Assembly (NCBI RefSeq): GCF_004345665.1
Contig: NZ_SLWR01000014.1
Coordinates: forward strand, 62,001-126,000
Direction: 5' to 3'
Length of the DNA stretch: 64,000 nt
DNA from: Kribbella antiqua
GTDB taxonomy: Bacteria > Actinomycetota > Actinomycetes > Propionibacteriales > Kribbellaceae
Below the pieces are notes generated by a model. That model made no database searches. It was not told the origin of the DNA and worked only from the letters and a program-made list of their open reading frames with translations. The stretch's first letter is position 1. Each line of letters starts with the position of its first letter. Positions 8,194-16,438 of this stretch are shown piece by piece. Both the position numbers and the translations under genes were made by a program.

Positions 8194-8237
8194 GGAGCTT
8201 GTCGCCGGAAAGCGCGGCGGTTCCGGCGACAATCTCC
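8194..8237 (+). other. long perfect-core hairpin upstream of the polymerase gene
   Basis: Arms TTGTCGCCGGAA (8199-8210) and TTCCGGCGACAA (8221-8232) are exact reverse complements around a 10-base loop. The pairing extends with GGAG/CTCC beyond one mismatch to 17-bp arms. No U-tract follows, so a classical terminator is unlikely; it may be an RNA leader structure or a protein-binding palindrome for the gene starting at 8314. Confidence 0.6.
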
Positions 8238-8313
8238 TCACACTCGAAGAGCTTGTCTGCGGCGCCGACAGTCGAGGCAAAGAATGTCGGTGCGGGGTGT
8301 GAGGATGCGGGGT

Positions 8314-9969
8314 ATGGACGAGCGGTGGGCGATCGCGCCGGAGGAGGGTGGCGGGGCGGTGCTCGTCGCCCTGCGGCCGGACGGTCGGCCTGCCGGCTCC
8401 GTGTTGCACGAGCCCGACCTGGCCGCGGCGGTGGCTTCGCGTCCACAGGTGACGAGATGGGTGTGGCGATCGACGGCTGAGATCTACCCGCGGCTGCTGG
8501 CGAACGGCGTACGAGTAGAGCGCTGCTACGACATCGAAAACAGCGAGGGCCTCTTACTCGGGCACGAGGGCCGCTTAGGCGAACCACGCTCGGCAGCAGC
8601 CGCGTGGGCGCGTCTGAACGGTCAGCCCGTGCCACCAGACCCGCCGCTGCGTGCCGTCGTACCGGGTGAGCAGTCCTCGTTGTTTGAGATCCAGGCCGAG
8701 CCAGTGCCATTTGAGGGTTTGCTTCAGGTGTACGCCGACCAGCTCCAACGGCATGGTGATACGGAGCACCCGGACCGCATGCGGTTGCTCACGGCATCGG
8801 AATCGTCGGGGATGCTGATCGCCGCCGAGATGGACCGCGCCGGGTTGCCGTGGAGCGAGTCGACGCATCGCGGGGTGCTGACAGAGCTGCTCGGCGAACG
8901 CTTCGGCGGTACCGGCGAGCCGCGACGGCTGACCGAGCTCGCAGACGAGGTCTCCGCTGCCTTCGGCCGACGGGTGCGACCGGACTTGCCGGCCGACGTG
9001 TTGAAGGCGTTCAAGCAGGCCGGCTACCAGCTGAAGTCGACGCGCCGGTGGGAGCTCGAGACCATCGACCACCCGGCCGTCGCGCCATTGATCGAGTACA
9101 AGAAGCTCTACCGCATCTACACCGCGAACGGCTGGACGTGGCTCCACGACTGGGTCCACGACGGCCGCTTCCGCCCCGGCTTCGTCCCCGGCGGCACGGT
9201 CTCGGGCCGCTGGATCACCAACGGCGGTGGCGGTCTCCAGATCCCCAAGGTCATCCGCCGAGCCGTCGTAGCCGACCCCGGCTGGCGCCTGGTCGTTGCC
9301 GACGCCTCCCAACTCGAGCCGCGCATCCTCGCCGCCATCTCCCGCGACCCCGCCCTGATGGAAGTCGCCAGCGACCCCGGCGACCTCTACAAAGCCGTGT
9401 CAGACAAGGCATTCTCCGGCGACCGAGCCATGGCCAAACTCGCCGTACTAGGAGCCATCTACGGCCAAACCTCCGGCGACGGCCTCAAGAACCTCGCCAT
9501 GCTCCGTAAACGCTTCCCTCAAGCAGTCCAGTACGTCGACGACGCCGCCCGAGCCGGCGAAGAAGGCCGCCTGGTCCGCACCTGGCTAGGCCGAACCTGC
9601 CCACCCGCCGGCACTCCACTGGACGCAGCATTGCTGGAAGGCCCCGGCGCGGATGATCTGCAGGTCGACGCCCGCCACGCCAGAGCCCGAGGCCGCTTCA
9701 CCCGAAACTTCGTAGTCCAAGGCTCCGCCGCCGACTGGGCCCTCCTCATGCTCGCAGCCCTCCGCCAATCCCTGGCAGGCATGAAAGCAGAACTAGTCTT
9801 CTTCCAACACGACGAGGTCATCGTCCACTCCCCCACCGAAGAAACAGACAAGGTAGCCGCCGCCATCCAATCCGCCAGCGACATTGCCGGGCACCTAACC
9901 TTCGGCCCCACCCCCACCAACTTCTCCTTCACCACAGCCACGGTGGAGACATACGCCGACGCCAAGTAG
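8314..9969 (+). CDS. PolI-like bifunctional 3'-5' exonuclease/DNA polymerase
   Basis: 551 residues from the chosen ATG. Upstream in-frame starts exist at 8167, 8284 and 8305, but the sequence before 8314 is Arg-rich, repeat-derived and unlike the family. Family A polymerase motifs are clear: motif A VVADASQLEPRILAAISRD, motif B AMAKLAVLGAIYGQTS and motif C FFQHDEVIVHS. The N-terminal region corresponds to an exonuclease-like domain but lacks obvious DEDD residues, so proofreading is doubtful. It is shorter than PolI (no 5'-nuclease domain) and matches a stand-alone actinobacterial family probably used in repair or gap filling. Confidence 0.85.
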   Translation: MDERWAIAPEEGGGAVLVALRPDGRPAGSVLHEPDLAAAVASRPQVTRWVWRSTAEIYPRLLANGVRVERCYDIENSEGLLLGHEGRLGEPRSAAAAWARLNGQPVPPDPPLRAVVPGEQSSLFEIQAEPVPFEGLLQVYADQLQRHGDTEHPDRMRLLTASESSGMLIAAEMDRAGLPWSESTHRGVLTELLGERFGGTGEPRRLTELADEVSAAFGRRVRPDLPADVLKAFKQAGYQLKSTRRWELETIDHPAVAPLIEYKKLYRIYTANGWTWLHDWVHDGRFRPGFVPGGTVSGRWITNGGGGLQIPKVIRRAVVADPGWRLVVADASQLEPRILAAISRDPALMEVASDPGDLYKAVSDKAFSGDRAMAKLAVLGAIYGQTSGDGLKNLAMLRKRFPQAVQYVDDAARAGEEGRLVRTWLGRTCPPAGTPLDAALLEGPGADDLQVDARHARARGRFTRNFVVQGSAADWALLMLAALRQSLAGMKAELVFFQHDEVIVHSPTEETDKVAAAIQSASDIAGHLTFGPTPTNFSFTTATVETYADAK

Positions 9970-9990
9970 CGAATCACCATTCTTCGGCGT

Positions 9991-11163
9991 TCACCGATTG
10001 GCGGCCAGCACTGCCGCGAGGCCCTCTTGGAGATCCTTGACGAAATACTCGGGAACCTCCAGCGACGGGAAATGTCCCCCGGCTTCGGGCAACCTCCATC
10101 GGACGATCTGCCGGTACCGCTCCTGCGCCCAGGGGCGCGGACACTTCTCGACGTCGCGGGGATACATAGTGAGTGCTGACGGGACGTCGACCCGAAGTTC
10201 GGGATCGAGCGAGTTGTGGCTTTCGTAGTAAATGCGGGCCGCCGATGCGCCGCTCCGCGTCAGCCAGTACAGGGTCACGTCGTCGAGAACGCGGTCTCTG
10301 GAAATCCTCTCGAACGGGCTGTCTTCGGTATCTGACCACTCGGCGAACTTGTCGAGGATCCAGGCAAGAAGCCCGACCGGTGAGTCGACGAGCGAGTAGC
10401 CGATGGTCTGCGGTCGGGTCGCCTGCTGCTTCGCGTACGCCGCGCGGTGGCGCCAGAAATGGTGGGTTTCCTCGGTCCACTTGCGCTCGACCGCCGTCAG
10501 CCCGGCCGTTGTCAACCCCGGCGGTGCCTCCGCGAACGTTGTGTGGATGCCGAGAATGTGCGCCGGGAACCTGCCGGCGAGAACCGTGGTGATATTGCCT
10601 CCCCAATCTCCGCCGTGGGCTGCGAACTTGCTGTAGCCGAGCCTTCCCATCAGTTCCACCCAGGCGGCCGCGATCTTTTCGGTTCCCCAGCCGGTGGTGG
10701 CCGGCTTGTCGCTGTAACCGAAGCCAGGTAGCGAGGGAACCACGACGTGGAACGCCGGCGCGTCTGCATTTCTCGGATCTGCCAGCTCGTCTACTACATC
10801 GATGAATCGAGCAACGCTGTCTGGCCAGCCGTGCGTCAAGAGCAGAGGAGTCGCATCTGCGCGCGGGGATCGGCGGTGCAGGAAGTGGATTCCCAGATCA
10901 TCAATGGTCGTACGGAACTGGCCGATTCGGTTGAGGCGCTCTTCGAACGACCGCCAGTTGTACCCGGTGCGCCAGTAGTTCACGACCTCGACGAGGTCGG
11001 CGAGAGGAACGCCCTGGTCCCATCGGCGAGGGTCGGGCTCGGCGCGATAGACCGTCTCGGCCTCCGGTAGCCGCGCCGCGGCAAGTCGCGCGCGCAGATC
11101 GTCGAGTTCAGCGTCGGTTGCGTGGGCTTCAAATGCTTGCACGTCGCTGGTTGGACGGGTCAT
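9991..11163 (-). CDS. epoxide hydrolase (EHN domain plus alpha/beta hydrolase)
   Basis: 390 residues, the usual size for microsomal-type epoxide hydrolases. Residues about 5-115 form the EHN lid (DLRARLAAARLPEAETV, then NYWRTGYNWRSFEERLNRIGQF). The alpha/beta core shows the oxyanion motif LLLTHGWPDS, the nucleophile Asp in AHGGDWGGN and the C-terminal catalytic His in GGHFPSLEVPEYF. It would hydrolyse an epoxide through a covalent ester; the substrate is unknown. A GGAGG ribosome site lies 6 bases before the ATG. It is divergent from a CGNR regulator, and two related palindromes lie in the 87-bp interval. Confidence 0.88.
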   Translation of the reverse strand: MTRPTSDVQAFEAHATDAELDDLRARLAAARLPEAETVYRAEPDPRRWDQGVPLADLVEVVNYWRTGYNWRSFEERLNRIGQFRTTIDDLGIHFLHRRSPRADATPLLLTHGWPDSVARFIDVVDELADPRNADAPAFHVVVPSLPGFGYSDKPATTGWGTEKIAAAWVELMGRLGYSKFAAHGGDWGGNITTVLAGRFPAHILGIHTTFAEAPPGLTTAGLTAVERKWTEETHHFWRHRAAYAKQQATRPQTIGYSLVDSPVGLLAWILDKFAEWSDTEDSPFERISRDRVLDDVTLYWLTRSGASAARIYYESHNSLDPELRVDVPSALTMYPRDVEKCPRPWAQERYRQIVRWRLPEAGGHFPSLEVPEYFVKDLQEGLAAVLAANR

Positions 11164-11183
11164 GAGACCTCCAGGCCATCGCG

Positions 11184-11250
11184 GAACCGGCTAAGACGGT
11201 TCTAGCCTGCCATGGCTTCAGGCCGGCGCGCAACCGGCTAAGGTGGTTCC
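11184..11250 (+). promoter_or_regulatory. duplicated palindromic operator between epoxide hydrolase and CGNR gene
   Basis: Copy 1: GAACCGGCTAAGACGGTTC (11184-11202), arms GAACCG/CGGTTC around GCTAAGA. Copy 2: CAACCGGCTAAGGTGGTTCC (11231-11250), ending directly at the CGNR start codon. The two share AACCGGCTAAG and are 47 bp apart. In copy 2 a -10-like TAAGGT lies 6 bases before the ATG, so the site covers the core of a leaderless promoter. Probably the binding site of the CGNR protein itself (inference). Confidence 0.65.
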
Positions 11251-11826
11251 ATGCCTGCTAGGTTTCCTGACTTCCGCCTCGGTAACGTGCTGGCGACCAG
11301 CTTCACGGGGACTCTGTCGGAGCGTCATGGCGACGCTGTGGAGCGCATGCCCACGCCGCAGCGACTCGTCGACTGGCTGGCAGTGAGCGGCCTCGCCGTG
11401 GACTCCTGCACCACCGCCCAACTCGAACTCGCTCGCGACCTGAGGGAGTCGATTCATGCCGCCGCGACAGCCGCCGCGATCCAGGACGCTCTCCCTGCAG
11501 CTGCTGTCCAAGTCATCAACGACCGCAGCGCTCAGGGTCGGGCCGCGGCCATCCTGACGCCCGAGGGCAAGCGGCAATGGCGACTCAGCTCAGCTTCCCG
11601 CGTAGAGGACGCCCTCAGCGTGATCGCCGCCGACGCGATCAGCATCATCGCCGGCGAACGCGACGGAAAACTGGCCTTGTGCGCATCCCCCACCTGCCAA
11701 GCCGCGTTCTTCGACACCAGCCAAAGCCGCACCCGCAAATGGTGCGACATGAACACCTGCGGAAACCGCCAAAAAAAGGCCCGCTACAACGCCAACCACC
11801 CCAAAACCCCCAGCCCAACCAACTGA
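11251..11826 (+). CDS. ABATE/CGNR zinc-finger transcriptional regulator
   Basis: 191 residues. The N-terminal about 130 residues match the ABATE domain (NVLATSFTGTLSER, then LRESIHAAATAAA). The C-terminus carries the CGNR zinc finger with ligands in LCASPTCQAAFFD and WCDMNTCGNRQKKARY. Such proteins are thought to be stress-linked regulators. No ribosome site precedes the ATG and a -10-like box is 6 bases away, so translation is probably leaderless. The duplicated palindromes upstream suggest autoregulation together with the divergent epoxide hydrolase. Confidence 0.85.
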   Translation: MPARFPDFRLGNVLATSFTGTLSERHGDAVERMPTPQRLVDWLAVSGLAVDSCTTAQLELARDLRESIHAAATAAAIQDALPAAAVQVINDRSAQGRAAAILTPEGKRQWRLSSASRVEDALSVIAADAISIIAGERDGKLALCASPTCQAAFFDTSQSRTRKWCDMNTCGNRQKKARYNANHPKTPSPTN

Positions 11827-11856
11827 TCGCTACCTCGGCACATCCAATGGCCCCAC

Positions 11857-11873
11857 GTTGGGTGCACCCCAAC
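11857..11873. terminator. small stem-loop between convergent genes
   Basis: GTTGGG-TGCAC-CCCAAC, a 6-bp stem with a 5-base loop, 31 bases after the CGNR stop and 121 bases before the end of the convergent sigma factor gene. No T-tract. Possible weak bidirectional terminator. Nothing else is recognisable in 11827-11993. Confidence 0.3.
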
Positions 11874-11993
11874 TGACCCAACTGGCGGCTCCCCGGGAGC
11901 ATATTGCAAATCCCACAGTCGATCCTCGAACGCAGCCCAGCTCCCCGCGCCGAGCGGAGAGAATCCCAACTTCGGACTCAAAGTCGCGGTCCG

Positions 11994-12956
11994 CTACAGC
12001 AGCCGACTCGGGAGATTGTATGGCGAGAAGTCGGAGGTTTCGTAGGCGGTTATTTCGGCGATCAGCCCCTGTTCTATGCGGAAGATGTCTAGGCCGAAGG
12101 GAGTGAAGGTTGTTGCGCCTCGGGGGCGGAGGTAGGTGGCTAAGGTCGGTTGGCGGTTGACGCTGGTGATGAGGAAGCGCCAGGTGCCTCGGTAGGCGTC
12201 GCCGGATGGGGTGAGGTTGGCGGTTAGGGAGCGGAGGCAGTCCGCCAGGCCCCGGAACCAGAAGGGGTATGGGGGCATGGTGATGCGGATGTCTTCGTGC
12301 ATCAAGGCGGCCAGGGCGGCGGGGTCGGCTGCGTCCCAGGCGGCGATGTACTTCTGCAGCAACAAAAGCTCGGCAGCGGAAGAGTCTGTCGCGGACCATT
12401 CGGTTCGGTGGGGTGGGAGGTGTTCGCGGAGGATGGGGCGGGCTCGCTGGAGGGCTGAGTTGACGGCGGCGACCGACAGCTCCAGCACCGAGGCCGTTTC
12501 CGCAGCAGACCAGCCGAGGACGTCGCGGAAGATGAGGACCGCGCGTTGGCGCGGTGACAGGTGCTGGATCGCGATCAAGAACGCGAGCTCGATGGTTTCC
12601 CGCCGGATCACCAAAGAGTCTGGTTCCTCGGCGCGATCCAGGAGTACGTCGGGAAACGGCTGTAGCCAAGGCACATCGTCACGAGGTGGTCGCGCCGAAG
12701 ACGGATACGATGCGGGCTCCAATGCATAAGGCAGCATGCGACGCTGGCGAGTGGTGTCGATGCAGGCATTCGTGGCGATGCGGTAAAGCCAAGCACGCAA
12801 AGACGACCGGCCTTCGAAGGAGTCGCGGCGGCGCCAAGCACGGAGGAAGGTCTCCTGCACCATCTCCTCGGCGTCGTCGTACGAGCCGAGCATCCGGTAG
12901 CAATGCACCCGCAACTCGTGCCGATACGTCTCCAGAGACTCAGCCGAGAACGTCAC
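11994..12956 (-). CDS. ECF sigma factor with SnoaL-like C-terminal domain
   Basis: 320 residues from a GTG at 12956, chosen because GGAGG lies 7 bases upstream and the GTG overlaps the stop of the preceding gene (GTGA). Sigma region 2 covers about residues 8-70 (YRHELRVHCYRMLGSYDDAEEMVQETFLRAWRRR split around the loop) and region 4 about 130-180 (LSPRQRAVLIFRDVLGWSAAET). A SnoaL-like domain follows from about 195 (LLLQKYIAAWDAADPAALAA); such C-terminal extensions modulate ECF activity. It matches the TIGR02960-type large ECF group. It is the last gene of a four-gene operon with a two-component system. Confidence 0.88.
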   Translation of the reverse strand: MTFSAESLETYRHELRVHCYRMLGSYDDAEEMVQETFLRAWRRRDSFEGRSSLRAWLYRIATNACIDTTRQRRMLPYALEPASYPSSARPPRDDVPWLQPFPDVLLDRAEEPDSLVIRRETIELAFLIAIQHLSPRQRAVLIFRDVLGWSAAETASVLELSVAAVNSALQRARPILREHLPPHRTEWSATDSSAAELLLLQKYIAAWDAADPAALAALMHEDIRITMPPYPFWFRGLADCLRSLTANLTPSGDAYRGTWRFLITSVNRQPTLATYLRPRGATTFTPFGLDIFRIEQGLIAEITAYETSDFSPYNLPSRLL

Positions 12957-13435
12957 GAACCGTCCTCCAGTTCGATCGTCGCCGGCATCGACGCGTGCCC
13001 GGCCAACCGGAACCATCGCACCAGGCGCCGCCGGCGCAGATCGCGCGTCGACACCACGATGTCGTTGTGGAAGCGCCGCGCCAGCTGGACCCGCCGCATC
13101 GCAAGCGACAACTCGCCGGCCCAAGGCTCGACAGGGCAACCGGTCGCGTTGATCGCGCGAGTCAACACCGACTCCCGCTGCTCACGTTCGTCCAACGACG
13201 CCGTACGCGCGCGATGCGCCGCGTCGAGCAACAACAGCGACGAGGCCGGATCGAGGATCCCAGTCCCCGCGAGCTCCGCGACCAAAGCGGACCGCCGGGC
13301 CAACTCGGTCTCCAGCGAGGCGCGCGCGATCTCAACCCGATGGTGCAGGCGATCCAGCCGTCCAGCGGTCCAACTCGCATAGGCGCCCAGCAGAAGCAGT
13401 ACGCCAACCGCCAGCAGTATCGAGGTGACTTTCAC
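12953..13435 (-). CDS. LemA-like single-pass membrane protein
   Basis: 160 residues. One N-terminal transmembrane helix (ILLAVGVLLLLGAYASWTAG), then a long helical segment (RLDRLHHRVEIARASLETELARR) and a tail with FHNDIVVSTRDLRRRRLVRW. The layout recalls LemA proteins (one membrane anchor, periplasmic or cytosolic helical bundle), but the family call is by pattern only. The start overlaps the histidine kinase stop and the stop overlaps the ECF sigma start, so it is co-translated with both. It could be a membrane partner of the sensor or of the sigma factor; nothing shows which. Confidence 0.7.
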   Translation of the reverse strand: MKVTSILLAVGVLLLLGAYASWTAGRLDRLHHRVEIARASLETELARRSALVAELAGTGILDPASSLLLLDAAHRARTASLDEREQRESVLTRAINATGCPVEPWAGELSLAMRRVQLARRFHNDIVVSTRDLRRRRLVRWFRLAGHASMPATIELEDGS

Positions 13436-14562
13436 AAGACGGGCGGTAGGTCGATGCGGAAGCTGCAGCCGCCGTCGACGTTGCTAACGGCAATGGTTCC
13501 GTCGTGGGATTCGACGACGCCTCGGGTGATGGCGAGTCCCAGACCACCGCCGCCGTCCGATGGGGTGCGTTGGGCGTCGCCGCGCCAGCCGATGTCGAAG
13601 ACGCGGTCGAGGTCTTCGGCCGGGATGCCACCACAGCCGTCGGTCACCGCGAGCTGGACCCGCCCGTCCGACTCGCGGCCGGCGGTCAGCGTGACCGTTC
13701 CACCGGATGACGTGTGCCGGATCGCGTTGCCGACCAGATTCGTCACCGCACGCGTCAGTTCATCCGGATTGCCTTGTACGGCGAGACGATCGTCGTCGGC
13801 CGGCGTCGACAACATCAGCCGGACACCCTCCGACCGAGCGTGCTCGGCGTTCTCACCCGCCACGTCCTCCGCCAGCTCGCGCAGACTCACCGCGGACCGC
13901 CGCCGCGGCGGTGGCGCCGCCGACAACCGCGACAACTCGAACAAGTCGTCCACGAGCCCGGTCATCCGGTCGACCGTCGCCCGCATCTGCCGCAGCGCAC
14001 CCGGTACGTCGTCCACCACGCCGTCCTCGAGTCCCTCCGACAATGCCCGCAATCCGGCGAGCGGCGTACGTAGGTCGTGGGACATGAAGGCGACCAACTC
14101 GCGACGGCTTGCTTCCAGCGCGCGCTCGCGCGAGTGAGACGCGGCCAGCTTCTTCCGCGTCATCTCCAGCTCGTCGGCCAACGCGGCCAGCTCAGCCGGC
14201 ACCGAACCGCTCGTCGCGACCGGCGCCTCGTACGACGTACCGAGCTGGCGCAGCTGCCGGCCCACATCACGTGAGCCGGCGGAGAACCAGTGCCCGATCA
14301 GCACCGCCATCCCCAACCCGAGCAGGGCCGCGAACGCGAGCGTCCACAGCACCACCCACGAGTCGTGCGACGAGATGAACATCGCCCGCACACTCTGCAG
14401 TACGGCGGCCAGCGCGGCAGCCATCGGCGCCAGCGCCGCGACGATCATCGTCGTACGCAAGGACCGGCGCCGGAACTGCCAGATGATCGCACCGCCGATC
14501 GCCGCCACCACCAAGGTCCACACGGTGGTCAGCGCGAGGATCGTGGCGGTGTCCCGATTCAT
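13432..14562 (-). CDS. sensor histidine kinase
   Basis: 376 residues. The N-terminus has about three hydrophobic segments (about 8-30, 40-60 and 68-95). A short linker with a HAMP-like helix leads to the phospho-acceptor His in ELVAFMSHDLRTPLAGLR. The HATPase domain has N-box NLVGNAIRHTSSGG, G1 DGCGGIP and G2 GGGGLGLAI. The Asp-Gly-Cys-Gly-Gly in the G1 box deviates slightly from the usual DxGxG (D-G-C-G-G), probably still functional. One base separates its ATG from the stop of the response regulator gene. It would phosphorylate that regulator in response to an unknown envelope signal. Confidence 0.93.
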   Translation of the reverse strand: MNRDTATILALTTVWTLVVAAIGGAIIWQFRRRSLRTTMIVAALAPMAAALAAVLQSVRAMFISSHDSWVVLWTLAFAALLGLGMAVLIGHWFSAGSRDVGRQLRQLGTSYEAPVATSGSVPAELAALADELEMTRKKLAASHSRERALEASRRELVAFMSHDLRTPLAGLRALSEGLEDGVVDDVPGALRQMRATVDRMTGLVDDLFELSRLSAAPPPRRRSAVSLRELAEDVAGENAEHARSEGVRLMLSTPADDDRLAVQGNPDELTRAVTNLVGNAIRHTSSGGTVTLTAGRESDGRVQLAVTDGCGGIPAEDLDRVFDIGWRGDAQRTPSDGGGGLGLAITRGVVESHDGTIAVSNVDGGCSFRIDLPPVL

Positions 14563-14563
14563 C

Positions 14564-15262
14564 TCAGCTCACGTCGCCGACGAATCTGTAGCCCTTGCGC
14601 GGCACCGTCAGTACCAGCTTCGGATCCGACGGGTCGGCCTCGAGCTTCTCCCGCAGCCGCCGGATGTGGACGGTCACGGTCTGGGAGTCGCCGAAGTCCC
14701 AGCCCCAGACGCGCTGCATCAGCTCGGCCTTCGAGTACGCCTTGCCGGCGTGCGAGACCAGGTACACCAGCAGGTCGAACTCGCGATGGGTCAGCTTGAC
14801 CTCGGCGCCGTTGAGGTACGCGATCCGCGCACCGGTGTCGATCACGACCGGTCCCGCGCTCAGCTTGGTCGGCGTCAGGTCCTGCCCGGCCAGCCGCTCC
14901 TCGCGGCGCAGCATTGCCGCCACCCGCAGCGTCAGCTCCCGCGGGCTGAACGGCTTGATCACGTAGTCGTCGGCGCCGACCTCCAGCCCGACCACCCGGT
15001 CCTCCTCCTCACCCCGCGCGGACAGCATGATCACCGCGGCGCCGTTGTCGGCCGCGCGCATCCGGCGCAGCACCTCCAGCCCGGAGAACCCGGGAAGCAT
15101 CACATCCAGGATCACGACCGACGGTTTCCACTGCGGCCAGAGCTCGACTGCCGCCGGCCCGTCCGCCACGACGCGAGCGTCGTAGCCGGCCCTGTTCAGG
15201 TACGCCGAAACGACGTTGGACACGGTCGGGTCGTCATCCACCACGAGTACACGAGTAGCCAC
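14564..15262 (-). CDS. OmpR-family response regulator
   Basis: 232 residues. The receiver domain has acidic pocket DDD (residues 9-11), phospho-acceptor Asp53 in VVILDVMLPG, a Ser in MLSARG and Lys in the KPF loop (VIKPFSPREL). The C-terminal winged helix (about 135-232) ends in LREKLEADPSDPKLVLTVPRKGYRFVGD, typical for OmpR/PhoB. It is the first gene of the operon RR-kinase-LemA-like-ECF sigma, so activation of this system would also set the level of a sigma factor. The 246-bp region upstream (15263-15508) contains a CCGCCG/CGGCGG hairpin near 15330-15350 and presumably the divergent promoters. Confidence 0.95.
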   Translation of the reverse strand: MATRVLVVDDDPTVSNVVSAYLNRAGYDARVVADGPAAVELWPQWKPSVVILDVMLPGFSGLEVLRRMRAADNGAAVIMLSARGEEEDRVVGLEVGADDYVIKPFSPRELTLRVAAMLRREERLAGQDLTPTKLSAGPVVIDTGARIAYLNGAEVKLTHREFDLLVYLVSHAGKAYSKAELMQRVWGWDFGDSQTVTVHIRRLREKLEADPSDPKLVLTVPRKGYRFVGDVS

Positions 15263-15508
15263 GGCTGAAGCCTAGTGCGCGCCCGAGCCACCCCGGCAGC
15301 CGGTCACTCCGACCGTAAGTGATCCGTAGCCGCCGTCTAACTCGCGGCGGATTCCGGGCCCGGCTCATCCAGCGGTCGGCGGGATCAACGATCACTGTCA
15401 GGGTCGGCCTCATGACTCAGAAGGTAAGTCGCGTGCCGAACGGTCCGGCCCGCGTCTCACATTACGAGAGTTCATTCACTGACTTACTAGACAATTAGGG
15501 TCGGCATC

Positions 15509-16438
15509 ATGCCGACCCTCGAGGACATTCGCCAGGCCGCCGAGCAGCTGCGCGGGCGGATCCACCGCACCCCGATCCTGACCTCGACCGCGCTGAACGA
15601 GCGGTTCGGCGGCGAGCTCGTGCTGAAGGCCGAGCTGTTCCAGAAGACCGGCAGCTTCAAGGTCCGCGGCCTGCTCACCAAGCTGCTGCGTCTCAGCGAT
15701 GAAGAGCGCCAACGCGGCGTCATCACCGTCTCCGCCGGCAACGCTGCCGGCGCACTCGCCTGGGCCGCCCGAGACGCCGGCGTACCGGCCACCGTCGTGA
15801 TGGCGACCACCGCCGTACCGGCCAAGATCGAGGCAGCTCGCGGGTACGGCGCGACCGTCGAACTCGTCGAGGGCGATTTGATCGCGCAGTACGAGCGGAT
15901 CCGCGACGAACGGAAGCTCACCGGCGTTCACCCCTTCGACGATGAAGACGTGATCACCGGCCACGGCAGCCTCGGCCTGGAGCTGCTCGAGGACCGACCC
16001 GACATCGACACCGTCCTGGTCCCGATGGGCGGTGGTGGACTGATCTCCGGTGTCGCGCTCGCGGTCAAGCTGGTCAAGCCGGAGATCCGCGTCATCGGCA
16101 TCGAACCCGAGCAGGCGGACGTGATCAGCCGAAGCCTCGATGCCGGTGAGCCTCAGAAGCTCCCGACGGCCCGTTCCATCGCCGACGGCCTGGCCGCGCC
16201 TGTCTGCGGCACGCGCAACTTCCCGCTGATCCAGCAGTACGTCGACCACGTCGTACGCGTGAGTGAAGACGCGCTGCTCGAAGCGACCAGGCTGGTGATG
16301 TCACGGACCAAGCTGGCGCTCGAACCGGCCGCGGCCGCGCCCTTCGCCGCGCTGCTCGAGGGCAGCATTCAGCTCGACGGCATCACCGCATCGATCGTCA
16401 GCGGCGGCAACCTGGACGTGTCGAAGCTCAAGCTCTAG
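15509..16438 (+). CDS. PLP-dependent threonine/serine dehydratase or racemase
   Basis: 309 residues of fold type II. PLP Lys51 in KTGSFKVRG, the phosphate-loop GGGGLISG, the substrate loop SAGNAAGALA and C-terminal SGGNLD are all present. It deaminates threonine or serine to 2-oxobutyrate or pyruvate; short forms without the ACT regulatory domain, as here, are catabolic or serine racemase-like. The usual Asn-His-Ala motif after SAGN is replaced by AAG, which may shift specificity. It is divergent from the two-component operon and its last 11 bp overlap the convergent membrane protein gene. There is weak ribosome-site AGGG upstream. Confidence 0.85.
   Translation: MPTLEDIRQAAEQLRGRIHRTPILTSTALNERFGGELVLKAELFQKTGSFKVRGLLTKLLRLSDEERQRGVITVSAGNAAGALAWAARDAGVPATVVMATTAVPAKIEAARGYGATVELVEGDLIAQYERIRDERKLTGVHPFDDEDVITGHGSLGLELLEDRPDIDTVLVPMGGGGLISGVALAVKLVKPEIRVIGIEPEQADVISRSLDAGEPQKLPTARSIADGLAAPVCGTRNFPLIQQYVDHVVRVSEDALLEATRLVMSRTKLALEPAAAAPFAALLEGSIQLDGITASIVSGGNLDVSKLKL

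Noticed and set aside
8113..8201. Possible CRISPR array
   Set aside because: Only two exact repeats, irregular spacing of 31/23/17 bases and no cas genes.
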